Assembly (NCBI GenBank): GCA_024696725.1
Contig: JAILGO010000125.1
Coordinates: 1-8,314 of the forward strand
DNA length: 8,314 nucleotides
DNA from: Eubacterium sp.
GTDB taxonomy: Bacteria > Bacillota > Clostridia > Oscillospirales > Acutalibacteraceae
Reading direction: 5' to 3'
Shown: piece by piece, positions 1 to 6,474 of the stretch
Layout: each line of letters starts with the position of its first letter
How positions within the stretch are numbered: the stretch's first letter is position 1
Made by a program: the position numbers and the translations under genes
The notes under the pieces: generated by a model
Told to the model about the DNA's origin: nothing
Databases searched by the model: none
The model's input: only the letters and a program-made list of their open reading frames with translations

Positions 1-1
1 C

Positions 2-790
2 GATTCGGGACTCGGCGGTCTTTCAACCGTAAGGGCAATCAAGTCGCTGATGCCGAACGAGGATATAGTATATTTCGGCGATACCGGAAGGGTTCCCTAC
101 GGTACCCGTTCAAATGAAACGATAGAAACCTACACCGCGCAGGACATTAAGTTCCTTGAGCGTCATTCGTGTAAAATGATAGTCGTCGCGTGCGGTACGG
201 TTTCAACTGTCGCTTCGGGAATAATTGATAAGCTCTCGGAGCCCGCTACGGGTATAGCGAAGCCCTCAGCCGCAGCAGCCGCGAAAGCGACGAAAAACGG
301 AAAAATCGGTATTATGGGAACGAGCGCAACGGTAAACAGCGGAGTTTTTGAAAGCGAAATCCGCCGCATCAATCCCGAAGCCGAAACGGTTGCGGTCGCG
401 TGTCCGCTACTCGTTTCACTTGTTGAAAACAACTGGATAGCCGAGGACGACGAGGTTACTCTTGCCGCGGTAAAAAGATATCTTAAGCCTATTACCGACG
501 CGGGCTGCGATACCGTTATACTCGGCTGTACTCACTTCCCGCTGCTGATTCCGATTATTTCAAAAATCACGGGAGAGGGCGTTATGCTTATTGATTCGGG
601 ACTTGAGGAGGCTAAGCACGTAAAGCGTGTTTTAGAGGAAAACAGTATAGAAAACAGCGCCTCAAGAAAAGGGGAATACAAATATTTTGTTTCCGACAGA
701 CCGCAGAATTTCTATACCGCCGCTAATACTCTTCTCGGCGAGGATATAAGCGCGGAGTGCGAATTCGTGGATATATTTAAGTTTATATAA
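2..790 (+). CDS. murI: Glutamate racemase, 5'-truncated by the window edge
   Basis: Interconverts L- and D-glutamate in the cytoplasm to supply D-Glu for peptidoglycan. The reading frame is open from base 2 and begins inside the N-terminal D-S-G-x-G-G motif, so only about 6-10 residues are missing; 262 residues are visible, near the family length of 260-275. Both catalytic cysteines are present: the first in VACGTVS (visible residue 64) and the second in GCTHFPLL (residue 176), the latter followed by the expected Thr-His. The substrate-contact segment FGDTGRVPYG and the GIMGT segment are also typical. One oddity: the first motif reads C-G-T where most racemases have C-N-T. The gene ends 2 bases before the DUF1934 gene, so they are probably cotranscribed. 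The identification is secure; the Asn-to-Gly change leaves a small doubt about kinetics rather than family. Confidence 0.95.
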   Translation, partial: DSGLGGLSTVRAIKSLMPNEDIVYFGDTGRVPYGTRSNETIETYTAQDIKFLERHSCKMIVVACGTVSTVASGIIDKLSEPATGIAKPSAAAAAKATKNGKIGIMGTSATVNSGVFESEIRRINPEAETVAVACPLLVSLVENNWIAEDDEVTLAAVKRYLKPITDAGCDTVILGCTHFPLLIPIISKITGEGVMLIDSGLEEAKHVKRVLEENSIENSASRKGEYKYFVSDRPQNFYTAANTLLGEDISAECEFVDIFKFI

Positions 791-792
791 TT

Positions 793-1236
793 ATGGATGA
801 AAAGAAAGTATTGATTAAGGTCGTCGGACGTCAGCGCTACGATGACGACGAGGACGACAAAATAGAGCTTACAACTATTGGTACGCTTGAGGAGGCGGAA
901 ACGGAGTATATTCTCACCTACCGCGAGGAGCTTGCGCCGAACAGCGCGCCCGTGAAAACGCGTCTCAGCGTACAGAAAGGCGGTAAGAGAATCGAGCTTC
1001 TTCGCTCGGGTGATTTCAGTTCTCTTCTGATAATAGAGCGCTCAAAGCGTAATCTTTGTACGTACGCGACAGAGTACGGCGATTTGCTGATGGGGATTTA
1101 CGGAAAGAGCATTGATTACGAAATCGGCGGCGATAAGGGAGTTATAAGCTTCGGCTACGATATTGATATTAACGGCGCGGTAACGTCACAGAACGAGGTT
1201 ACCATTGACTTCAGAATAAATAATCGGGTGGATTAA
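793..1236 (+). CDS. DUF1934 family protein (YwiB-like)
   Basis: A 147-residue soluble protein of the DUF1934 family, related to Bacillus subtilis YwiB, whose gene also lies beside argS. The family is predicted to form a small lipocalin-like beta-barrel; no reaction is established. Visible support: the N-terminal VLIKVVGRQ strand, a long acidic loop (DDDEDDKIEL, about residues 18-27), the central TRLSVQKGGKRIELLRSGD stretch, and the C-terminal alternating pattern YDIDINGAVTSQNEVTIDFRI. There is no signal peptide or membrane segment. It starts 2 bases after murI, with no clear Shine-Dalgarno sequence, so translation is probably coupled to murI. Its stop codon directly abuts the argS start. The family assignment is fairly firm from pattern and neighbours; the function remains unknown. 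Confidence 0.85.
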   Translation: MDEKKVLIKVVGRQRYDDDEDDKIELTTIGTLEEAETEYILTYREELAPNSAPVKTRLSVQKGGKRIELLRSGDFSSLLIIERSKRNLCTYATEYGDLLMGIYGKSIDYEIGGDKGVISFGYDIDINGAVTSQNEVTIDFRINNRVD

Positions 1237-2925
1237 ATGTCAAAGATAGTTAAACAGACAGAGGAACAGTTAAAGACGCTGATTACGGCGGCGGTGAATA
1301 CCGCGATTAAGGACGGCGAGCTTCCGGAGGCAGAGCTTCCGCAGTTCATTATCGAAAAGCCCGCGGACAAGAAAAACGGCGACTTTTCGACAAATATCGC
1401 TATGGCGGGCGCAAGAGCCTTCCGTCAGGCGCCGCGTCAGATTGCGGAAAAAATTGTATCAAAGCTTGATTTATCGGGCACACTCTTTGAAAGAGCTGAA
1501 ATTGCAGGTCCGGGCTTTATAAACCTTTATCTTTCGCAGGACTATTATTCTGCGATTGTACGCGACGTAATTGATTCGGGCGCTCAATACGGAAGAAGCG
1601 ATTACGGACAGGGTAAAAGGGTAATAGTTGAATTCGTTTCAGCCAACCCGACGGGACCGATGCATATCGGTAACGCGCGCGGCGGCGCAATCGGCGACTG
1701 CCTCGCTTCCGTGCTCGACGCGGCAGGCTATAACGTATGGCGCGAATTCTACGTAAACGACGCGGGCAATCAGATTGAAAAATTCGGCGTTTCGCTTGAA
1801 ACGAGATATCTTCAGCTCTGCGGCGAGGATATTGAAATGCCCGAGGACGCTTATCACGGCGCCGATATTACCGCCCACGCTGAGGCGTTTAAGGCAGAGT
1901 ACGGCGATAAATTTGTTTTAGCTTCCGGCGAGGAGAGGAAAAAGGCGCTTGTAGACTTTGCGCTTCCTAAGAATATTGCAGGTCTTGAAAGCGACCTTAA
2001 GAAATACAGAATAGTATACGATAACTGGTTCAGAGAGAGCACCGTTCACGGCGACGGCTCGGTTAATAAGGTTATCGAAGCGCTTAAGGAAAGAGGCGTA
2101 ACCTACGAGGAGGACGGCGCGCTCTGGTTCAAGGCGAGCGAGTTCGGAAACGATAAGGACATCGTGCTTATCAGGAGTAACGGACTTCCGACTTATATCG
2201 TGCCCGATATTGCATACCACTATAATAAGCTCGTAACGCGCGGCTTCGACAAGGCTATCGACGTTCTCGGCGCGGACCACCACGGCTACGTACCGCGTAT
2301 GAAGGCGGCTCTTACGGCGCTCGGTATCGACGCCGACAGGCTCGACGTAGTAATTATGCAGATGGTACGTCTTGTGCGCGACGGCGAGATGATTAAGCTC
2401 TCAAAGCGAAGCGGTAAGGCGATTACGCTTAATACTCTTCTTGAGGAAATACCGATTGACGCGGCGAGATTCTTCTTCAATCTTCGCGAGCCGAATTCTC
2501 ATTTCGATTTCGACCTTGAGCTTGCTGCAAAGCAGAGCAGCGAAAATCCGGTCTACTACGTACAGTACGCTCATGCGAGAATATGCTCTATTCTCCGTAA
2601 GGCAGAGGAGAGCGGAGCGGACTTTAAGGCGCCGGGCGCCGACGAGCTCAACAGACTCTCAAGCGACGAGGAGAGAGAGCTTATATCTCATCTTTCCGCG
2701 CTTACGGGAGAAATCGTATCAGCCGCTAAGCTTTATGACCCCGCTAAGCTTACGCATTACGTCGTAGAGCTTGCTACTCTTTTCCATAAGTTCTATAACA
2801 CTCACCGCGTTGTATGCGAGGACGAGGGCTTAATGAGAGCAAGGCTTTATCTTTGCACGGCGGTTAAGAATACAATCTTCAACATCCTTAAAATGCTGAA
2901 AATCGACGCACCCGAAAAGATGTAA
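1237..2925 (+). CDS. argS: Arginyl-tRNA synthetase
   Basis: Class I aminoacyl-tRNA synthetase that charges tRNA-Arg with arginine in the cytoplasm. At 562 residues it is full length for the family. Domains in order: an N-terminal Add-1 tRNA D-loop-binding domain (about 1-110, including the KNGDFSTNIAM segment); the Rossmann catalytic core with the HIGH motif in ANPTGPMHIGNARGG (HIGN at 143-146), the Y-I-V-P-D-I-A-Y-H segment (320-328) and the D-H-H-G-Y-V segment (347-352); the KMSKS counterpart KLSKRSG (387-393); and the C-terminal DALR anticodon-binding domain, with the helix around NPVYYVQYAHARI (437-449) and a C-terminal end at KMLKIDAPEKM. The ATG directly follows the stop of the DUF1934 gene, with a GGTGG ribosome site at 1227-1231 inside that gene's last codons. 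No strong terminator follows. Confidence 0.98.
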   Translation: MSKIVKQTEEQLKTLITAAVNTAIKDGELPEAELPQFIIEKPADKKNGDFSTNIAMAGARAFRQAPRQIAEKIVSKLDLSGTLFERAEIAGPGFINLYLSQDYYSAIVRDVIDSGAQYGRSDYGQGKRVIVEFVSANPTGPMHIGNARGGAIGDCLASVLDAAGYNVWREFYVNDAGNQIEKFGVSLETRYLQLCGEDIEMPEDAYHGADITAHAEAFKAEYGDKFVLASGEERKKALVDFALPKNIAGLESDLKKYRIVYDNWFRESTVHGDGSVNKVIEALKERGVTYEEDGALWFKASEFGNDKDIVLIRSNGLPTYIVPDIAYHYNKLVTRGFDKAIDVLGADHHGYVPRMKAALTALGIDADRLDVVIMQMVRLVRDGEMIKLSKRSGKAITLNTLLEEIPIDAARFFFNLREPNSHFDFDLELAAKQSSENPVYYVQYAHARICSILRKAEESGADFKAPGADELNRLSSDEERELISHLSALTGEIVSAAKLYDPAKLTHYVVELATLFHKFYNTHRVVCEDEGLMRARLYLCTAVKNTIFNILKMLKIDAPEKM

Positions 2926-2970
2926 TTATCTTTTATCAGGATAAAAACTTCTTTCTAAAACCATTACAGA

Positions 2971-2979
2971 GGGAGGGAG
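2971..2979 (+). promoter_or_regulatory. Strong ribosome binding site fixing a GTG start
   Basis: GGGAGGGAG lies 4 bases before the GTG at 2984, which sets the start of the radical SAM gene. No in-frame ATG nearby has a comparable site. Only weak promoter-like boxes are visible in the 58-base gap after argS (TTATCA and TAAAAC, 17 bases apart), so separate transcription is uncertain. Confidence 0.8.
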
Positions 2980-2983
2980 TATA

Positions 2984-4423
2984 GTGAAATTCAGTCCTGC
3001 ATTACTTCACAGCATAGGCAACAGACTGCTTGACTATACCTATAAGAATCCCGAGCGCAATATGCTCAGGATAATGAAAGTCGTTAAAGCCGTTGTCGGC
3101 GGAATGTATCCGTCGTCGACGTTCACCAAGCCTGTCGAAATCATAACCGACGAGAGCAATATATGGCACGGATATCTTTTTAACGGACTTGAGGATATCG
3201 ACAGAGAGCAGTTTAAAAACATCGCGCTTACCTTCGCTATCGACCTCGGCTATATCGGCACGTCGACGCTGAGAAAAAAGCGCGAGGAGCTTCATTGTAA
3301 TATCCCGTGGGTAATTCTTCTCGACCCGACCTCAGCCTGTAATTTAAAGTGTAAGGGCTGCTGGGCGAGCGAATACGGCTATAAGTCAAATCTTGCGCTC
3401 GACGATATGAGAAGGCTTATAAGAGAGGCTAAGGAGCTCGGAACACATTTCTTTATGTTCACGGGCGGAGAGCCGCTTGTAAGAAAAGAGGACGTGCTTA
3501 CGCTTGTAAGAGAAAACAGGGACTGCCTTTTCCTCTGCTTCACTAACGGTACGCTTATTGACGATAAGTTCTGTGAGGATATGAAGGAAGCGGGAAATCT
3601 TACGCTTGCGCTTTCGGTCGAGGGAACTATGGAAACGACTGACGCAAGACGCGGAGCGGGCGTTTACGATAAGGTAATTCAGGCGATGAGCCTTCTTAAA
3701 AAGCATAAGTGCTTCTTCGGCACGTCGGTATGCTACACGTCCGAAAACTATGAGGCGGTAACGAGCGACGAGTTCTACGATATGGAGATTGAAAACGGCG
3801 CTAAGTTCGCGTGGTATTTCCACTATATGCCCGTAGGAAGCGGCGCGGACACGAAGCTTCTTCTCTCTCCCGAGCAGCGTGAATACGTTTACCGTGCAAT
3901 CCGTGAAAAGAGAAACAGTAAAACGGGTAAGCCTATATTTACCGTTGATTTCCAGAACGACGGTGAATTCGTCGGCGGCTGTATCGCAGGCGGAAGAAAC
4001 TATTTCCACGTTAATTCCGAGGGCGACGTCGAGCCCTGCGTATTCATTCACTACAGCGACTGCAATATAAAAGAAAAAAGCGTTTACGAGTGTCTTACCT
4101 CGCCGCTTTTCAGAGAGTATTATAAAGGACAGCCGTTTAACGACAATATGCTTCGTCCCTGTCCTATGCTTGAAAACCCGCACGCGCTCGTTGATATAGT
4201 CAATAAAACGGGAGCAAAGAGCACTAACCTTAACCGTGCCGAAAGCGCTGAGGAGCTGTGCGCGAAGTGTGAGCATTATGCGGAGCACTGGGCGCCTACG
4301 GCAAAGCGTATATGGGAGGAGAAGGCTCGCTTCAAGCCCTTTACGCAGTATTGGCGCGATACCCCTGAGGGTCAGGCGGAGGCGGCTCGGAAAATGGGCA
4401 GCGGTCCTCTTAATAACGAATAA
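2984..4423 (+). CDS. Radical SAM protein with SPASM-like C-terminal cysteine cluster
   Basis: A 479-residue cytoplasmic iron-sulfur enzyme of the radical SAM superfamily, which cleaves S-adenosylmethionine to make a 5'-deoxyadenosyl radical; the substrate is unknown. Order of parts: an N-terminal helical region of about 110 residues without a recognised motif; the cluster motif CNLKCKGC (Cys119, 123, 126) introduced by LLDPTSA; the SAM-binding GGEP (161-164) in MFTGGEPLVRKED; then a C-terminal SPASM-type auxiliary cluster region with CIAGGRNYFHVNSEGDVEPC (Cys333, 352), Cys360, PCPMLENP (Cys393) and C-A-K-C (426, 429). The family is widespread in Clostridia, and SPASM members often modify peptides or enzymes. 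No precursor peptide gene is visible beside it, so that role is not supported here. The GTG start is chosen from the ribosome site at 2971-2979. A hairpin terminator follows directly. Confidence 0.93.
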   Translation: MKFSPALLHSIGNRLLDYTYKNPERNMLRIMKVVKAVVGGMYPSSTFTKPVEIITDESNIWHGYLFNGLEDIDREQFKNIALTFAIDLGYIGTSTLRKKREELHCNIPWVILLDPTSACNLKCKGCWASEYGYKSNLALDDMRRLIREAKELGTHFFMFTGGEPLVRKEDVLTLVRENRDCLFLCFTNGTLIDDKFCEDMKEAGNLTLALSVEGTMETTDARRGAGVYDKVIQAMSLLKKHKCFFGTSVCYTSENYEAVTSDEFYDMEIENGAKFAWYFHYMPVGSGADTKLLLSPEQREYVYRAIREKRNSKTGKPIFTVDFQNDGEFVGGCIAGGRNYFHVNSEGDVEPCVFIHYSDCNIKEKSVYECLTSPLFREYYKGQPFNDNMLRPCPMLENPHALVDIVNKTGAKSTNLNRAESAEELCAKCEHYAEHWAPTAKRIWEEKARFKPFTQYWRDTPEGQAEAARKMGSGPLNNE

Positions 4424-4424
4424 T

Positions 4425-4450
4425 AAAAACAGGCTTAACAGCCTGTTTTT
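4425..4450. terminator. Bidirectional rho-independent terminator
   Basis: An inverted repeat AAAAACAGGCT / AGCCTGTTTTT (11 bp) with loop TAAC begins 2 bases after the radical SAM stop codon and is followed by a T-run on the plus strand. Read on the minus strand the same structure also ends in a T-run, and the stop codon of the converging gene sits on its edge. It can therefore end both converging transcripts. Confidence 0.88.
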
Positions 4451-4782
4451 TATAGTCCTATTTCGGGCGACTCCCACGAGGAAATCGGTCCGTTTTCGTC
4501 GAAATGCTTAATAAGATAAGCGTAATCCTTAGCGTTAACTATTCCGTCGTCGTTCATATCGAGCTCGGGACAGTCGGTGCTGTTAAGCTCTGCGGCAAAA
4601 TTAACGGTTTTATATTCGCCGCAGATATTGCAGGTAACCGTCGCGTTTTCGCCGTCGAATGCGGCTACCGCATATTCGTGCGGGTGAGGCGTGCCGCCGT
4701 CCTGTTCAGCATATACAATTATTCCCGTCCACGCGGCAGCGAAGGTTGCCGTAAGGAGCAGAACAATAAATCTTTTTTTCAT
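4450..4782 (-). CDS. Small secreted protein with a single dockerin/EF-hand loop
   Basis: A 110-residue exported protein of unknown role. Residues 1-25 form a signal peptide (KKR, a hydrophobic core, cleavage plausibly after VYA). The mature part has H-P-H-E-Y, then a CNICG pair (Cys51, Cys54) in a strand-rich segment of the type found in gut Firmicutes surface proteins, a third cysteine (Cys71), and then one dockerin-type calcium loop with Asp75, Asn77, Asp79, Gly80, Asn83 and Asp86, continuing into the helix KDYAYLIKHF. A true type I dockerin has two such repeats; here there is one, so binding to a cohesin is uncertain and a simple calcium-stabilised fold is an alternative. A modest ribosome site (GGTGA) lies 6 bases upstream. 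It is transcribed alone, away from the ECF gene, and converges on the shared terminator. Export is well supported, function is not. Confidence 0.82.
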   Translation of the reverse strand: MKKRFIVLLLTATFAAAWTGIIVYAEQDGGTPHPHEYAVAAFDGENATVTCNICGEYKTVNFAAELNSTDCPELDMNDDGIVNAKDYAYLIKHFDENGPISSWESPEIGL

Positions 4783-4835
4783 TATTTATCACCGTCGGAG
4801 CTGCAATTTAGCGCAGCGTAGTTTATTACTAATAC

Positions 4836-4864
4836 ATTTTATCATACTATGCCGAAAAAAACAA
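4836..4864 (-). promoter_or_regulatory. Candidate sigma-70-type promoter for the dockerin-like gene
   Basis: On the minus strand a -35 box TTGTTT (4859-4864) and a -10 box TAAAAT (4836-4841) are separated by exactly 17 bases. The predicted start near 4829 gives a leader of about 47 bases before the ATG. It is divergent from the ECF promoter. Confidence 0.55.
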
Positions 4865-4898
4865 CAGCTTTTTCTTTTCGCTATTTACATACGGGATG

Positions 4899-4927
4899 TT
4901 GATTTTGCGCAGGCGGTGTGATATTAT
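4899..4927 (+). promoter_or_regulatory. Candidate sigma-70-type promoter for the ECF/lipoprotein/Fn3 operon
   Basis: TTGATT (4899-4904) and TATTAT (4922-4927) are separated by 17 bases. Overlapping TATAAT boxes occur at 4928-4933 and 4938-4943 in a very A+T-rich stretch, so the exact -10 is uncertain. The leader would be only about 20-30 bases, too short for a riboswitch. Confidence 0.6.
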
Positions 4928-4950
4928 TATAATAGATTATAATATAAAAT

Positions 4951-4957
4951 GGGGAGG
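4951..4957 (+). promoter_or_regulatory. Ribosome binding site that decides the ECF gene start
   Basis: GGGGAGG is placed 7 bases before the in-frame GTG at 4965. The frame could extend upstream to an ATG at 4896, but that start has no ribosome site and overlaps the predicted promoter, so GTG 4965 is preferred. Confidence 0.8.
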
Positions 4958-4964
4958 AAAGCTT

Positions 4965-6074
4965 GTGAGCGAGGACAGAGATTTAAAAAAATCAAAATAT
5001 ATACGCGACGGCTCCGAGCCGGAATCAAGGTATTTTAAAAGAAAACAGCCGATTGTTGAGCCTGTGCCTGAGGACGTCGAAGAGGAAGAGGACTCATTAG
5101 GTGAGGACGGCTACAGGAAGAGCGTAATTACCCCTAAACGCGCGAGGCTTAAGCTCGAGGAGGAAGATGCAAGAGCTCAGGACGAGGCGGTAGAAGCAGA
5201 GCCCGAGGAGGAAATTCTGCTCGACGCCGAGGAAATATTATACGGCAGGGAGACTGAACCCGTCGAAGAGGAAAAAATTCCCGTTCAGGGAAGCGGAAGC
5301 TCAAAAGAGATGTTTTCAAAGGGGAAGGTCTCCGACGAACAGCGCACTTACTATAAAAATGAAACGGTAAAAAAGACCAACCGCTCCGAAAAGAGCCAGG
5401 CGGTATTAAGAAGGGTAGTCTGTTTATTTGTGCTCACGGTAACAGCCGTAGCGCTTCAGTTTCTTTCCTTCCGTCTTCCGTTCGTTCCTCAGCTGTTCAC
5501 TATAGAGTTCTCGTCGTTTCCCGAGCTAATATCCTCTATCGCTTACGGACCGCTTTACGGAGTGCTTGTATGTCTTATTAAAAACTGTATACACATTCTG
5601 TTCAATCCCGACTGGGCTGTCTCGGACTTTACTAACTTTCTTCTTGATTCGAGCTTCGTATTTATTGCCGGCGCGATTTACGCAAGGGGAATGACGGTTA
5701 AAAACCCGCGTCAGAAAAAGCACAGACGTAAGAGAGTACTTATAAGCTCTCTTATCGGCGCGTTTATTTCCGCAATACCGCAGTTTTTTATCACAAGATT
5801 TGTTTCGTACCCGCTGCTTGAAATGAGATTCAGCTCGTTCACAATGGGCGGACTGGTTATGGAATATCAGGACTGCTATCAGAGAATACTCTCTCATCTT
5901 CCCGAAGCGATAGCAAACGTTATGCCGGGATTTACGGGAGCCGCCAAGGCTATTATAATATTCAATCTGCCGATAACGTTTATTAAGTTCTCGTTAGTAG
6001 CGCTCTTAACGGCGCTGATATATAAATATATTTCGCCTTATTTACATTACAGAAGGAAAGACAGGAAGAAATGA
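4965..6074 (+). CDS. ECF transporter S component (RibU-like) with long acidic N-terminal extension
   Basis: A 369-residue membrane protein. Residues 1-148 are hydrophilic, extremely Glu/Asp-rich and probably disordered, with runs such as VEEEEDS and EPEEEILLDAEE. From about residue 149 comes a membrane core of roughly 220 residues with five or six hydrophobic segments (about 150-170, 184-205, 226-242, 258-280, 328-356) and basic cytoplasmic loops (KNPRQKKHRRKR, about 246-257). The segment F-T-I-E-F-S-S-F-P-E-L followed by YGPLYGVLVCLIKN (about 178-207) matches the RibU-type S-component signature, so riboflavin or a related vitamin is the best substrate guess. No EcfA or EcfT genes are nearby, as expected for a group II ECF transporter sharing one energising module. 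Ordinary S components are about 180-220 residues, so the acidic extension is unusual. The stop overlaps the lipoprotein start by ATGA. The family is firm, the substrate is not. Confidence 0.87.
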   Translation: MSEDRDLKKSKYIRDGSEPESRYFKRKQPIVEPVPEDVEEEEDSLGEDGYRKSVITPKRARLKLEEEDARAQDEAVEAEPEEEILLDAEEILYGRETEPVEEEKIPVQGSGSSKEMFSKGKVSDEQRTYYKNETVKKTNRSEKSQAVLRRVVCLFVLTVTAVALQFLSFRLPFVPQLFTIEFSSFPELISSIAYGPLYGVLVCLIKNCIHILFNPDWAVSDFTNFLLDSSFVFIAGAIYARGMTVKNPRQKKHRRKRVLISSLIGAFISAIPQFFITRFVSYPLLEMRFSSFTMGGLVMEYQDCYQRILSHLPEAIANVMPGFTGAAKAIIIFNLPITFIKFSLVALLTALIYKYISPYLHYRRKDRKK

Positions 6075-6460
6075 AAAAGCTGATAATCGTACTGCTTGCC
6101 GTATCCGTGCTGCTTCTCAGCGCGTGCGGCGCAGAAAAGAACAATAACGAAAACGCATCCTCTCTTAATCCGACGGACGCGTCGGAAAGCGTTACCGCCT
6201 CGCAGGGCACAGAGGCGGAGAGCGCGCCGCTGACCTCAGAAAAGAGCGGCGGAGAAAAAGAAAACACAGCCACACTGCCGAGAGTTGAAAACGAGGGCGA
6301 CGGAATCGAGGTTCCGCTTGACGAAACGGATAACGGCGGCGATAACGGTAATAAAAAAGCGGAAACCACCACGTCCTCAGGCGGCAACAATTCTCAGCAG
6401 GAGCAGGAAACCGAAGCGGAAGAGGGAGGCTATGAGCTTCCCAGAATTCCTATAAACTGA
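6071..6460 (+). CDS. Acidic low-complexity lipoprotein
   Basis: A 129-residue protein with a lipoprotein signal peptide: MKK, a hydrophobic core, and lipobox L-S-A-C with the lipidated cysteine at residue 19. It should therefore be anchored on the outer face of the membrane. The rest is low-complexity, rich in Glu, Asn, Ser, Thr and Gly, and probably unfolded, ending in GGYELPRIPIN. No enzyme or binding domain is recognised. The start is supported by AGGAAG at 6063-6068 and by the ATGA overlap with the ECF gene, which implies translational coupling. The C-terminal LPRIPI closely resembles LPPIPI near the mature N-terminus of the next protein, suggesting related origin or a shared partner. Possible roles are a substrate-delivery accessory, a tether or a filler stalk; none is shown by sequence. 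Confidence 0.85.
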   Translation: MKKLIIVLLAVSVLLLSACGAEKNNNENASSLNPTDASESVTASQGTEAESAPLTSEKSGGEKENTATLPRVENEGDGIEVPLDETDNGGDNGNKKAETTTSSGGNNSQQEQETEAEEGGYELPRIPIN

Positions 6461-6474
6461 CAGGAGGGAATATA

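Noticed and set aside
163..432. Minus-strand frame of 89 codons opposite murI
   Set aside because: No ribosome site or motif; the alanine and serine runs mirror the sense codons of the racemase.
2926..2983. Terminator or clear promoter between argS and the radical SAM gene
   Set aside because: The only inverted repeat is TTTTATC/GATAAAA with a 2-base loop and no G+C core, and the promoter-like boxes TTATCA and TAAAAC match consensus at only 4 of 6 positions each.
3386..4477. Long minus-strand open frame of 363 codons opposite the radical SAM gene
   Set aside because: Its translation has no recognisable domain, it is antisense to a gene with clear motifs, and it runs through the bidirectional terminator. 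It is a by-product of the sense gene's codon use.
4920..4950. A+T-rich short repeat region as an origin or binding site
   Set aside because: It is explained by overlapping TATAAT-like -10 boxes, and no iterated or DnaA-type sites are present.
4896..4964. Longer N-terminus for the ECF gene from the ATG at 4896
   Set aside because: No ribosome site there, it overlaps the predicted -35 and -10 boxes, and the GTG at 4965 has an excellent GGGGAGG site.
4870..4964. FMN riboswitch before the RibU-like gene
   Set aside because: The predicted leader is only about 20-30 bases and none of the conserved FMN-element segments are seen.
5526..5897. Minus-strand frame of 123 codons opposite the ECF gene
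   Set aside because: Lies wholly inside a gene with a convincing membrane-protein pattern and shows no start signal or family.
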